From: an uncultured Pelagibacteraceae bacterium
Lineage (GTDB): Bacteria > Pseudomonadota > Alphaproteobacteria > Pelagibacterales > Pelagibacteraceae
DNA length: 64,000 nucleotides
Reading direction: 5' to 3'
NCBI GenBank assembly: GCA_902596205.1
Contig: CACJSY010000002.1
Span: 1 to 64,000, forward strand
The notes under the pieces are model-generated. The model saw only the letters and a list, made by a program, of their open reading frames with translations, had not been told where the DNA came from and searched no databases. How positions within the stretch are numbered: the stretch's first letter is position 1; every line of letters begins with the position of its first letter. This document shows, one piece after another, positions 46,076 to 60,604 of this stretch. The position numbers and the translations under genes were made by a program.

Positions 46076-47011
46076 ATGCTCCCAATGTTAAATATATATC
46101 AAAAAACTATATCTGAAAGCACAACCTTTAAAGGCGTTGGCTTACATTCTGGAAAAAATTCAACAGTTAAAATAACTCCAGCTAAAGAAAATAACGGTAT
46201 AATTTTTAAAAGAACAGATTTAAATAAAAATAATCTTATAAGTGCAAATTTTACAAACGTATCTTCTACTAAATTATGCACAACTTTAAAAAATGAATAT
46301 GGAGTTAAAGTATCAACAGTTGAGCACTTGCTTGCCGCAATTTATATTGCTGGTATTGATAATGCTATAATTGAAATTGACAATGAAGAAGTACCGATAA
46401 TGGACGGTTCAGCTAAAGATTTTTTAAATACTTTAAAAGATGTAGAACTTATTAATCAGTTTAAAAAAAGAAAATATTTGCAAGTTCTAAAAAAAATAGA
46501 ACTTAAAGATGGGAAAAGATTAATTTCTATTGAACCAAACGAATCCTCTTTAGAAGTAAATTTTCAATTGGATTATAAAAACAAGATTATTGGAAAACAA
46601 CAGAATACCATAAATTTCCAACAAGATAATTTAGATGAGATTATTAATTCTAGAACATTTTGTTTATTCAAAGACATAGAAAAAATAAAAAAACTTGGAC
46701 TTGCAAAGGGTGGATCCTTAGATAATGCAGTTGTAGTTGATGATAATAAAATTCTAAATAAAGAAGGGTTAAGAAACGAAAAGGAATTTGTTAATCATAA
46801 AATTTTAGATCTAGCTGGTGATTTTTTACTTTCTGGACACAGAATACTTGGAAAAGTATTTTGTTATCATGGTGGTCATGAATTAACGAATCTTTTTTTA
46901 CATAAAATTTTTGATGAAAAATCATCTTTCAAAATTTTTGAGTTAGAAGATGTTATTTATTCAAAAGATATCAAATACAAACGTTCACAAAAATTAGCTG
47001 TAAACGCTTAA
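46076..47011 (+). CDS. lpxC: UDP-3-O-acyl-N-acetylglucosamine deacetylase
   Basis: GVGLHSGKNSTVKITPA, STVEHLLAAIYIAGIDNAIIEID, IMDGSAKDFL, HKILDLAGDFLLSGHRILGKVFCYHGGHELTN. Confidence 0.97.
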   Translation: MLPMLNIYQKTISESTTFKGVGLHSGKNSTVKITPAKENNGIIFKRTDLNKNNLISANFTNVSSTKLCTTLKNEYGVKVSTVEHLLAAIYIAGIDNAIIEIDNEEVPIMDGSAKDFLNTLKDVELINQFKKRKYLQVLKKIELKDGKRLISIEPNESSLEVNFQLDYKNKIIGKQQNTINFQQDNLDEIINSRTFCLFKDIEKIKKLGLAKGGSLDNAVVVDDNKILNKEGLRNEKEFVNHKILDLAGDFLLSGHRILGKVFCYHGGHELTNLFLHKIFDEKSSFKIFELEDVIYSKDIKYKRSQKLAVNA

Positions 47012-47075
47012 AATTTTATTCATATTTAAGTTATAAATTCAAATTTTAATCTGATATTATTAAACATATTATTTT

Positions 47076-51633
<4,558 letters not shown>

Positions 51634-51646
<13 letters not shown>

Positions 51647-53679
51647 TTAAGAATTTTATTTCTTTTATATCGATCCCACCCGGGACTTCTATACTCTTCA
51701 TCAAATTCAATTGAATTATCTTGGTTGAAATCAAAGTCATCATTATCATTTAAATTTATTTCATTTTTTTCAACACTTTCATCCGGTATTTCATTAATAA
51801 ATCTTGATGGTAATGCATCCATCCAGTCACCGTGGTAAGCCCTTTTCATTGCAAATGACAAATATGCTTCTTTTTTGGCCCTAGTGATACCTACGTAAGC
51901 AAGTCGTCTTTCTTCCTCTAAAGCAAAATCTCCCTTTTCCTCCAGAGATTTTTGATGAGGAAATAAGCCTTCCTCCCAACCTGGTAGAAATACAACATTA
52001 AATTCTAAGCCTTTAGCAGCGTGCATTGTCATCAAATTAATTTTAGCACCCTCCCATTCTTGATCAATTGATGTAGCTAAAGCTACATGTTCTAAAAAAC
52101 TCTGCAAGTTGTCATAATCTTGCATTGCCCTTAGTAATTCTTTTAAGTTTTCTAATCTATTTTCATTTTCTAAGTCTTTTTTATTTTTTAACATTGATGA
52201 ATAGCCTGACTCATCTAATATCAATTTTAATAAATCAAAATGTTTCATTTTTAATGAGTCATTTCGCCATTTTTGAATCATTTTAATCAATTGGTTAAGT
52301 GTTGTTTTAATCTTAGGTTTAAAATCTCCTTTTTCTATTAATTTAATTATTGAGTCTTGAAGACATAATTTATTAAGTTTTCCAAAAGTATAAATTTGGT
52401 TTAAGGTACTCTCTCCAACTCCTCTTTTAGGCACGCCTATGACTCTTTCCAAAGCTAGATCATCAAATTTTTGATTAATAATTCTTAGATAAGAAACCGC
52501 ATCCTTTATTTCAGCTCTTTCATAAAATTTTATTCCACCTAAGACACGATATCCAATTCCAACTTGAAGAAATCTCTCTTCAAATTCTCTTGTTTGATAT
52601 ATTGCTCTTACTAAAATTGAAACATCGTTTAAGGAATATTTCTTTTTAAGTTTATGCTCTATTATATCGCTGATACCCTGAGCTTCATCTTTACCAGTCC
52701 TGTAACAATTTAACTTTACTAGTTCACCTTGATTGGCTGAAGACCATAATTTTTTTCCTACTCTGTTTGAATTATTTGAAATTAAGTTCGATGCAGTGTC
52801 CAAAATATTTTTTGTAGATCGATAGTTTTGTTCCAATTTAAATACTTTACAATTTTTGTAAATTTGATCAAAGGTAAGAAAGTTTTTTATTTCAGCACCT
52901 CTCCAGCTATAAATTGATTGATCGTCATCACCGACACAGCAAATATTTTCATTTTCATTTACTAACAGATTTAACCACTTATTTTGAATAAAATTAGTAT
53001 CTTGAAACTCATCAACTAAAATGTATTTAAAATTTTTCTGATATATTTCTCTAATATCTTTGTGTTCTTCAAAAAGTTTAACACAGAACAAAATTAAATC
53101 ACCAAAATCAAACGCGTTTAAATCTTTTGTTTTGTTTTGATATATTTTGTAAACCTTTAATATTGATTTAATAATCGAACCAGATTTTTCAATTTTAACA
53201 TTATTTGGCAGCAAACCTTTATTCTTCCATTGATCAATATGATACATTATTAATTGAGGAGAAAATTTTTTTGCATCCAAATCCTCACCTTTAACGATAT
53301 TTCTAATTAGTTTTTTTTGATCCTCAGTATCAAGAATAGTAAAATTACTTTTATAACCTAAAGCTTCAGCGTGCCTCCTCAAAAATTTTACACTAATCGA
53401 GTGAAACGTTCCTAACCAAGGCACTGCATTAGAACTCCCTTTTACATATTGCATAACCCTGTTTTGCATTTCTTTTGCAGCTTTATTCGTAAAAGTGACA
53501 CACAAAATTTGGTTAGGCCAAGCTTTTTTTTCATTAATTATATGAATAAGTCTAGTAGTCAGAACTCTTGTTTTTCCAGAGCCTGCCCCTGCAACAATTA
53601 AATTAGGACCTTCAGTGCTTAGAACTGCTTCTTTTTGTTCTTTGTTAAGGTTTTCAATTAAATTATCTATGTTATTCAT
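51634..53679 (-). CDS. uvrD: UvrD/PcrA-type DNA helicase
   Basis: NLIVAGAGSGKTRVLTTRLIHII, TFTNKAAKEM, VDEFQDTN, GDDDQSIYSWRGAE, LMTMHAAKGLEFNVVFLPG. Confidence 0.97.
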
Positions 53680-53723
53680 AAGAGAGAATTTTCATTTATA
53701 TACTAGTTATAAAAATAAAAAAA

Positions 53724-55124
53724 ATGATAATTAAAATTTTTAAAATAATTCACAATCATTATTCTCCATTTTTTAGATTTATTTTTTTTCTCAGATATCT
53801 AGTCGGAATATTCTTTATTTCTTCCATATTATTTCTAGTGATACCAACTTTTTTTAATTATGAGAAAAGAGTAAAAGTTTTAAATAATTATTTATTAAAA
53901 ACTTATAATTTTAAGATATCACAGTATGAAAAAGTAGAATTTAAAGCTTTTCCATTACCAAAATTAATATTCAAAAATATCAACATAAACTTGAATTCTT
54001 CTTCAATTGAAATGAAAGTAAAAAATTTAAAAATTTATCCAAAGTTATTAAACATTTATAATTATGAAAATTATAGATCAAATAAAATAATATTGAAAGA
54101 TTCATATGGCGAATTAAAATTTAATGATTCAAAAATGTTTATTGAATATTTATTGGGTCAAAAAAATAAATTTTTCTTTGATAATTTAAATATAAATATC
54201 AACGATTTAGACAATTCAGTTATTTCTATAAAAAATATCAATTTTTCTAATTTTGGTTACAAAAAAAATTTAGTTTCAGGAAAAGTTTTTAGTAAAAATT
54301 TTAAAATTAAATTTAATGATAATATTGATAGTATTAATTTTAAATTCCTTAAAACTGGTATAGACACAGATATTTATTTAAAAGATAAAAAAAAGAATTT
54401 TATTAGTGGAGTTATTAAATCGAAGATACTTAAAACAAATGTTAAATTTAATTTTGACTATAATAAAAAATCTTTAAATATAAATAACTTATATTTAAGA
54501 AATAAAAATCTCTCTTTAAACAGTGAAGGTGTTATTTTATTAGATCCGTTTTTAGATGTTCGTTCAAAATTTCAAATTGAGGATATTAACTCAAAAGTAT
54601 TTAATAATATAAATCTTGATAAATTATTAGAAGCAAAAGATAAATTTAAACAATTTAATGGCACAAATGATATAAGTTTTAAGTCAAAAAAATTTAACCA
54701 AAGTTTTATTAATGAATTAAATTTAATAATTGACTTAGCTTATGGAAGGTTAAATTTTAACAAAAAGACTTTAATAGGTAAAAATCTTTTTCAATGCAAA
54801 GGTAGTGTAAACTTGTTAGAAGAATATCCTATATTATTTTTTAATTGCATAATAATTTCAGACGATAGAAAAGAATTTCTTGCGAAATTCAATATCAAAT
54901 CAAAAAAAAAAAATGAGAATTTTAAACTTAACTTTACTGGAAATATAAATGTGTTGAATAAAAAAATTAACTTCACAAAAATATTTATGAATCAAGATTA
55001 TGAGGCATCGGCTGAGGATTTAAAATATTTCAAAACTACTTATGAAAAAATAGTATTTGATAAAAGTTTTGTCGAGATGTTTAATATTGAAAAAATAAAG
55101 AAATTTATCTTAGAAATTTCTTAA
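53724..55124 (+). CDS. AsmA-like membrane-anchored protein (tentative)
   Basis: N-terminal TM then long beta-rich repeats (NLNSSSIEMKVKNLKIYPKLLNIYNYENYRSNKIILKDSYGELKFN); AsmA/TamB-like texture only. Confidence 0.5.
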   Translation: MIIKIFKIIHNHYSPFFRFIFFLRYLVGIFFISSILFLVIPTFFNYEKRVKVLNNYLLKTYNFKISQYEKVEFKAFPLPKLIFKNININLNSSSIEMKVKNLKIYPKLLNIYNYENYRSNKIILKDSYGELKFNDSKMFIEYLLGQKNKFFFDNLNININDLDNSVISIKNINFSNFGYKKNLVSGKVFSKNFKIKFNDNIDSINFKFLKTGIDTDIYLKDKKKNFISGVIKSKILKTNVKFNFDYNKKSLNINNLYLRNKNLSLNSEGVILLDPFLDVRSKFQIEDINSKVFNNINLDKLLEAKDKFKQFNGTNDISFKSKKFNQSFINELNLIIDLAYGRLNFNKKTLIGKNLFQCKGSVNLLEEYPILFFNCIIISDDRKEFLAKFNIKSKKKNENFKLNFTGNINVLNKKINFTKIFMNQDYEASAEDLKYFKTTYEKIVFDKSFVEMFNIEKIKKFILEIS

Positions 55125-56537
55125 CTACTTGGGTTTAGTCATTTTAAGCGGGTTCATAATTCTATTGTACTCTTTTTCATTTACTAAACCTGCTTTAATA
55201 ACTTCTTGTCTTAAAGTCGTTCCTTTTAAGTGAGCTGTTTTAGCAATATGTGCGGCTTTGTCATATCCGATTTTTGGTGCTAAAGCGGTCACTAACATCA
55301 AAGAATTATCTAATAAATGTTTGATTCTTTTTTTGTCAGCTTTAATTCCTTTTACACAATATAGTGCAAAAGTTTTTGAAGAGTCACTCATAATTTCGAT
55401 AGACTGCAAAATATTATGAATTATTAACGGTTTAAAAACATTTAATTCAAAATGACCATGTGAGCCGGCCATAGTTATTCCGTTGTGATTTCCAATAACT
55501 TTGACACATACCATAGTGACAGCTTCAGATTGAGTTGGGTTTACTTTACCTGGCATAATTGATGATCCAGGTTCGTTTGACGGAAGAATTAGCTCCCCGT
55601 ATCCAGCTCTTGGTCCTGATCCCAAAAATCTTATGTCGTTTGCAATTTTCATTAAACATACTGCTGTAGTGTTAAGGGATCCAGAAAAATTTACAATCTC
55701 ATCATGAGCTGCTAACGCAGCAAATTTATTAATAGCTGGTTTAAAATTTATCCTAGTAATCTTACTTATTTCTTTAATTATTTTTTTATCAAAACCTTTC
55801 CTAGTATTTAGCCCTGTTCCAACAGCAGTACCTCCTTGAGCTAAATAATGAATTTCTTTTAGGGCAGACTCTATTCTCAATATACATTTTTTTAGTTGAG
55901 CGTGATAACCGGAGAATTCTTGACCTAAAGTCATAGGAGTAGCGTCCTGCAAGTGAGTTCTACCTACTTTAACAATACTTTTAAATTCTCTAGATTTTTT
56001 AGCTAGTTCTTTTTCTAATAATCTTAAAGAGGGTAAAAGCTTATTTTTAGCATTTAAGGCTATAGCTATATGCATTGCAGTTGGGAAAACATCATTAGTA
56101 GATTGTGATTTATTTACATGGTCATTAGGATGAACTGGCTTTTTAGATCCCAATTTGCCACCCATCATTTGTATCGCTCTATTCGCTATTACTTCATTAA
56201 CATTCATATTAGTTTGAGTTCCTGAACCAGTTTGCCATACTTTTAAGGGAAAATGGTTATCGTGTTTTCCTTTAATAATCTCATCAGCAGCTTTAATTAT
56301 ATATTTACTAATTTTAGGATCTAAATCTTTATTTTTAGCATTAACTATTGCAGCAGCTTTTTTTATTATTGCAATTGAATGAATTACTTTTGGCCTAACT
56401 AGAAAATCTCCAATATTAAAATACTTATTAGATCTCTCAGTAGAAGCACCCCAATACTTATCACCAGGAACTTTTATTTTTCCGATACTATCAAATTCTA
56501 TTCTGTATTTCATTTTTGATTCTTTGGTATAATACAC
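55125..56537 (-). CDS. fumC: Class II fumarate hydratase
   Basis: [64 protein letters not shown]. Confidence 0.98.
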   Translation of the reverse strand: MYYTKESKMKYRIEFDSIGKIKVPGDKYWGASTERSNKYFNIGDFLVRPKVIHSIAIIKKAAAIVNAKNKDLDPKISKYIIKAADEIIKGKHDNHFPLKVWQTGSGTQTNMNVNEVIANRAIQMMGGKLGSKKPVHPNDHVNKSQSTNDVFPTAMHIAIALNAKNKLLPSLRLLEKELAKKSREFKSIVKVGRTHLQDATPMTLGQEFSGYHAQLKKCILRIESALKEIHYLAQGGTAVGTGLNTRKGFDKKIIKEISKITRINFKPAINKFAALAAHDEIVNFSGSLNTTAVCLMKIANDIRFLGSGPRAGYGELILPSNEPGSSIMPGKVNPTQSEAVTMVCVKVIGNHNGITMAGSHGHFELNVFKPLIIHNILQSIEIMSDSSKTFALYCVKGIKADKKRIKHLLDNSLMLVTALAPKIGYDKAAHIAKTAHLKGTTLRQEVIKAGLVNEKEYNRIMNPLKMTKPK

Positions 56538-56573
56538 CCTTATTTGATAATTATAAAATATAAAGGATTAGAA

Positions 56574-56945
56574 ATGAGCAATTTTGAAAATGTTAGAAAA
56601 TTTATGAAAACTTTTGGCCAAGAAGTGAGAGAAAAACCTGGTTTTCCCAATGATAAAATTACTTCACTAAGATACGATCTTATAACGGAAGAAATTGGAG
56701 AGCTTAAAGTAGCAATGGAAAACAAGGATATTAAAGAGGTAGCTGATGCTCTTACAGATATTCTTTACGTTACATATGGAGCTGGTCATGCATTTGGAAT
56801 TAATTTAGACAAGTGTTTTCAAGAAGTGCAAGACTCAAATATGAGTAAATTAGGATCCGATGGTAAACCTATTTATAATGAAAAGGGGAAAGTGATGAAA
56901 GGTCCAAACTATTTTAAACCTGACCTAGGAAAGTATGTAGCATAA
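56574..56945 (+). CDS. MazG-like / phosphoribosyl-ATP-pyrophosphohydrolase-like nucleotide pyrophosphatase (all-alpha NTP-PPase)
   Basis: LRYDLITEEIGELKVAMENKDIKEVADALTDILYVTYGAGHAFGINLDKCFQEVQDSNMSKL; ATG at 56574 chosen over 56544. Confidence 0.8.
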   Translation: MSNFENVRKFMKTFGQEVREKPGFPNDKITSLRYDLITEEIGELKVAMENKDIKEVADALTDILYVTYGAGHAFGINLDKCFQEVQDSNMSKLGSDGKPIYNEKGKVMKGPNYFKPDLGKYVA

Positions 56946-57025
56946 TGAAAGGCAACTATTATTGGATATTACTTGGCATAGCAATCGGAATAATAATTTA
57001 TATGTTAGATAAATATGTAATTTAA
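56945..57025 (+). CDS. 26-aa hydrophobic microprotein (candidate)
   Basis: MKGNYYWILLGIAIGIIIYMLDKYVI*; ATG directly abuts the MazG-like stop; too short for the ORF track. Confidence 0.4.
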   Translation: MKGNYYWILLGIAIGIIIYMLDKYVI

Positions 57026-57028
57026 TTT

Positions 57029-57931
57029 ATGAAGATAATTGATTGTATCACTTATTTTAAAGAGCCGATGCTTTTTGAGATAAGACTTAATATATTAGAA
57101 AAGTTTGTTGATGAATTTTTAGTTTGTGAGGCAAAATATACTCACGCAGGAGAAAAAAAGGATCTTAACTTTAATATTAATAATTTCAAAAATTTTAAAA
57201 AAAAGATTAATTACATTGTAGTTGAAAATGAGCCAAGAGACTTAACAAGCATCAAAAATTTTGCTGGAACAAGTAATTCACTATTAAGAAGCAATGCTCA
57301 AAAGAGAATACTTCATCAACGTGAAGCGATTTTTCGTGAGGTAAAGAAAAAAAATAAAAATGATTGGGTTATTTATAGTGATAGTGACGAGATACCAAAT
57401 TTAGAATTATTTAATTTAAAAGATTGCAAAAAAAAAATTGTATTATTCAATCAGAAACTTTTTTATTATAAATTTAATTTGTCTCTACCTGGCTTTAGTT
57501 GGTTTGGTTCAAAGGCTTGTAGAGTAAGAGATTTGAATTCGATAACTGATCTTCGAAACATCAAGACTAAAAAATATGATTGGTGGAGAGTTGATACGTT
57601 ATTTAAAAATAACAAATTTATTAATTTGGAAATAGTTAATGATGGCGGGTGGCATTTTTCAGAGATAAAAAGCCCAGAGGAAATATTTGAAAAGCATCAA
57701 AATGACGAGCATCATGATGAATTTGAGCTTACAAATATAGGATTAGATGATGTGAGGAAAATGATTAATAATAGATACATCCATTATGATCATAAAGCTG
57801 ATAAAAAAGATTTTAGTTCTAAATGGGGAAAGGATGTAAAGGTAAAGCTTTCTAAAGTAAGCGAGGAAGAGCTGCCGAAATATTTGATACAGAATAAAAA
57901 TAAATATAATATTTGGTTTGACAATTTTTAA
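57029..57931 (+). CDS. Glycosyltransferase family 17-like protein
   Basis: MKIIDCITYFKEPMLFEIRLNILEKFVDEFLVCEAKYTHAGEKK ... DWVIYSDSDEIPNLE: GT17 (beta-1,4-GlcNAc transferase-like) signature. Confidence 0.8.
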   Translation: MKIIDCITYFKEPMLFEIRLNILEKFVDEFLVCEAKYTHAGEKKDLNFNINNFKNFKKKINYIVVENEPRDLTSIKNFAGTSNSLLRSNAQKRILHQREAIFREVKKKNKNDWVIYSDSDEIPNLELFNLKDCKKKIVLFNQKLFYYKFNLSLPGFSWFGSKACRVRDLNSITDLRNIKTKKYDWWRVDTLFKNNKFINLEIVNDGGWHFSEIKSPEEIFEKHQNDEHHDEFELTNIGLDDVRKMINNRYIHYDHKADKKDFSSKWGKDVKVKLSKVSEEELPKYLIQNKNKYNIWFDNF

Positions 57932-58863
57932 AATTTTTCTTTTTTTTTTCCTATCATTACAAAAAAACCACCCTCGTAAATCTGTCTTGAGTCGAACATT
58001 AAAAAAAATTCTTTAAGTAATATTTCATATTTACTAAGAATTGGTTTTTTTATTGTAATTTTGTCATTTAAATTGAAGTTGAAAGGTATCGAATTTATAA
58101 ATTCTATATCATTTTCTTTAAACCAATTTATAACCTCATTATAAGTATGCTTAGTTTCATAAGGATTATAATATTGATCTTTGAACCAAGCGTATTTTTT
58201 TCTCTCTGATAGATTTTCTGAAAATCTTTTATCAATAAATTTCATTTTTTCACCAAAAGTTTTTATCAAATATTGCCTTATGTTTTGAACGACTCTTCCA
58301 TATTTGTGGTATAAACCTATTACAATTATTCCATTTGGTTTTAAATGATCTACTAATTTGGCAAAAGCAGATTTAGCGTCGTGTGTGTGATGTAGAACAC
58401 CGTTTGATATAATCACGTCAAAGTAATTTCTCGGGAAACATAAATTAAAAATATTCATTCTGTAAAGTTGAACATTCTTAATATCAGTTTTATCAATAAA
58501 TTTTTTTGCTTCAATTAAACTGCCTTTAGATAAATCAATCGAGTGAATTTTTCTATTATAGCGACTTAGAGCGATTGAAAGTTGTCCAGTTCCACATCCT
58601 GCCTCTAAAATATTAGAATGAAATGGGATTTCATCATCTAGTTTCTTTACAAATATTGATTTTGAAGATTTTTCTAGAAGTGTCCCAAAATCCTCAATAT
58701 CATCGTAGTTTGGAAATTTAACATCATTATAAAATTCTGATTGAGTAGCGGTCAGTGGTTTTTCATCATCAAAATATAAGTTAGGAATGCCAAAGAAATA
58801 TTCTATATTATCTCTATCTAATTTTTGCTTATTAATAGGGTTAACTAAATCATCTAAATTCAT
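57928..58863 (-). CDS. SAM-dependent methyltransferase
   Basis: ILEAGCGTGQLSIALSRYNRKIHSIDLSKGSLIEAKKF, YFDVIISNGVLHHTHDAKSAFAKLVDHLKPNGIIVIGLYHKYGR. Confidence 0.88.
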   Translation of the reverse strand: MNLDDLVNPINKQKLDRDNIEYFFGIPNLYFDDEKPLTATQSEFYNDVKFPNYDDIEDFGTLLEKSSKSIFVKKLDDEIPFHSNILEAGCGTGQLSIALSRYNRKIHSIDLSKGSLIEAKKFIDKTDIKNVQLYRMNIFNLCFPRNYFDVIISNGVLHHTHDAKSAFAKLVDHLKPNGIIVIGLYHKYGRVVQNIRQYLIKTFGEKMKFIDKRFSENLSERKKYAWFKDQYYNPYETKHTYNEVINWFKENDIEFINSIPFNFNLNDKITIKKPILSKYEILLKEFFLMFDSRQIYEGGFFVMIGKKKEKF

Positions 58864-58881
58864 ATAAATATAATAATTTAA

Positions 58882-58906
58882 GGGGCGTTCTGTTGCTGGG
58901 TGCCTT
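58882..58906 (-). repeat. ssrA 3'-end repeat copy R6
   Basis: GGGGCGTTCTGTTGCTGGGTGCCTT (plus strand), 21/25 to the ssrA copy at 62801; similarity continues about 14 nt further (TTAACCCTTTAACTT). Confidence 0.85.
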
Positions 58907-58919
58907 TAACCCTTTAACT

Positions 58920-59096
58920 TTATTTCCAATCTGCTTTCAGTAAACCTGCACCAATTAATCCAAATATAATTGGACTAAATCTTGATAAGCCGTCTGGAAA
59001 AAAAGGAGTTAAATTAACTCCCATATAAGACAAACCAAAATCTGCTATGGCGAACATAACTAAAAGAGTTCCTATGCCTTGCATTATTTTTTTCAT
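58920..59096 (-). CDS. 58-aa small membrane protein (candidate; not in ORF track)
   Basis: MKKIMQGIGTLLVMFAIADFGLSYMGVNLTPFFPDGLSRFSPIIFGLIGAGLLKADWK*, filling the interval between repeats R6 and R5. Confidence 0.6.
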   Translation of the reverse strand: MKKIMQGIGTLLVMFAIADFGLSYMGVNLTPFFPDGLSRFSPIIFGLIGAGLLKADWK

Positions 59097-59116
59097 AATT
59101 TTATTTTATCATAAGG

Positions 59117-59141
59117 GGCGTTCTATTGCCAAGTACCCATT
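59117..59141 (-). repeat. ssrA 3'-end repeat copy R5
   Basis: GGGGCGTTCTATTGCCAAGTACCCA, 21/25 to the ssrA copy. Confidence 0.8.
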
Positions 59142-59210
59142 ATTGAATTCTAATACTAGAATACCAATCAGGTTTAGTATGTTTCTTTTCATAATTACTC
59201 ATTAATTTTA

Positions 59211-59310
59211 GAGGGTCGTTCTGTTGTTTGGTGCCCTCAATCTTGTAACATTATTCTTTATTAAACGCCATTCGCATTTGTAATAATTCTAAAAATCTTA
59301 GTGAGAAATT
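59211..59310 (-). repeat. Extended ssrA-like repeat copy R4
   Basis: GAGGGTCGTTCTGTTGTTTGGTGCCCTC plus downstream CTTGTAACATTATTC..TATTA...GCCATTCGCA...CTTAGTGA shared with R3. Confidence 0.8.
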
Positions 59311-59352
59311 TGAGTAGATTATGAATGAAATTTTATGTTAGTGTCGTGGCAC

Positions 59353-59934
59353 ATGAACAAACTTATTAAAACACTTTTTTTTACTATTTTTCTTACATCG
59401 CTAGCTCAAGCAGATGATATAACTGATTACGAAATCGAGGGAATGAGAATTGGTGAAAGTGCCTTGGAATATTTTAATAAAAACGAAATTGAAAAAAATA
59501 TTCAAAATTATTATCCCAATAAAGAAGTTCTTCCTGTCTGGCTACCTTTTGACGATAAACTTAATACTTACGACGGTGTTCAATTTCATTATAAAAAAAA
59601 TGACAAAGAATTTAAATTTTTAGCTATATCAGGGGTTATTTGGCACAAAAACGACTACAAAGGTTGTATGAAAAAACTAGAAACTGTGGATCAAAATCTT
59701 AAAGATATTTTTAAGAATGCCTCAAGACAAGTTAGAAAAAATGAACCACATAATGGAGATCCATCTGGCGAAAGCATATTTTCAGGAGTCTACTATGTTT
59801 TAAACACTAAAGATTTTGCAAGTGTTATTTGTTATGATTGGAGTGATAATTTAAAACAATTTGGAGATAATCTAAGAGTATCCTTGAGAACAAAAGAATA
59901 TCAAGATTGGATAAATAATAAAGCTTATAAATAA
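59353..59934 (+). CDS. Secreted hypothetical protein, family A paralogue 1
   Basis: Signal peptide MNKLIKTLFFTIFLTSLAQA / DDITDYEIEGMRIGESALEYF; track ORF starts at 59335 but the ATG at 59353 fits the signal peptide. Confidence 0.75.
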   Translation: MNKLIKTLFFTIFLTSLAQADDITDYEIEGMRIGESALEYFNKNEIEKNIQNYYPNKEVLPVWLPFDDKLNTYDGVQFHYKKNDKEFKFLAISGVIWHKNDYKGCMKKLETVDQNLKDIFKNASRQVRKNEPHNGDPSGESIFSGVYYVLNTKDFASVICYDWSDNLKQFGDNLRVSLRTKEYQDWINNKAYK

Positions 59935-59942
59935 TTTAAAAA

Positions 59943-60040
59943 GGGGCTTTCTGTTGCCAGGTGCCCCAGACTTTGTAACATTATTCCTTATTATAAGCCA
60001 TTCGCAATAGTTTAAAACCTAAAACTTTAGTGAAAATTCC
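59943..60040 (-). repeat. Extended ssrA-like repeat copy R3
   Basis: GGGGCTTTCTGTTGCCAGGTGCCCC, 24/25 to the ssrA copy, with about 80 bp of extended homology to R4. Confidence 0.88.
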
Positions 60041-60055
60041 GCCCCAGCTCCGCCC
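60035..60055. repeat. GC-rich direct repeat, left copy
   Basis: AATTCCGCCCCAGCTCCGCCC. Confidence 0.7.
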
Positions 60056-60079
60056 AAACTTATGATAGAAATATGAAAC

Positions 60080-60601
60080 ATGAAACATCTTCTACTGTAT
60101 TTAATTTCTCTATTAGCAATTTGCTTTAGTGTTAATGCTGAAATGGTTCATAGAGAAAGTAAAAATGAATTTAAGGGAACTACTAGTCATTACATAAAAT
60201 CAAAAATGGTAGCACCTAACAAACCTTTATCGTTTCCATATGAAAATACAAAAAGCGCTCTCCATGTTGGTTGCAAACCAAATGATTTTTACTGGGCATA
60301 TGTGGTTTTTAATAAAGTAAATTTAACAGATGGAAACATCGGGGACGGATACACCTCATATACTTTAGAGGTAAAAGCAGGTCAAAATTTCCATAAAGTA
60401 ATGGCAACACAAGATTTTGGAGAAACATTTATTAATTTTGATATGCTACCTAGTGATAGAAAAACAATTACTAAATTAATGAGAGAGAATGATGAAATTT
60501 GGATTGAATTTAATCATTACCAAGATGGCCCAAGATTTTACAAATATGACACGAGAGGTTTTTCTAAGTTATTTCAAACACATTGCAAGATTTCAAATTA
60601 A
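60080..60601 (+). CDS. Secreted hypothetical protein
   Basis: Signal peptide MKHLLLYLISLLAICFSVNA, 173 aa, cysteines in HVGCKPND and THCKISN. Confidence 0.7.
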   Translation: MKHLLLYLISLLAICFSVNAEMVHRESKNEFKGTTSHYIKSKMVAPNKPLSFPYENTKSALHVGCKPNDFYWAYVVFNKVNLTDGNIGDGYTSYTLEVKAGQNFHKVMATQDFGETFINFDMLPSDRKTITKLMRENDEIWIEFNHYQDGPRFYKYDTRGFSKLFQTHCKISN

Positions 60602-60604
60602 TTG

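Noticed and set aside
59943-60040. Alternative functional tmRNA tag (ANGL*) encoded by R3/R4
   Set aside because: No adjacent acceptor piece and the coding-piece 5' region is not convincingly present; kept only as similarity, not claimed as a second tmRNA.
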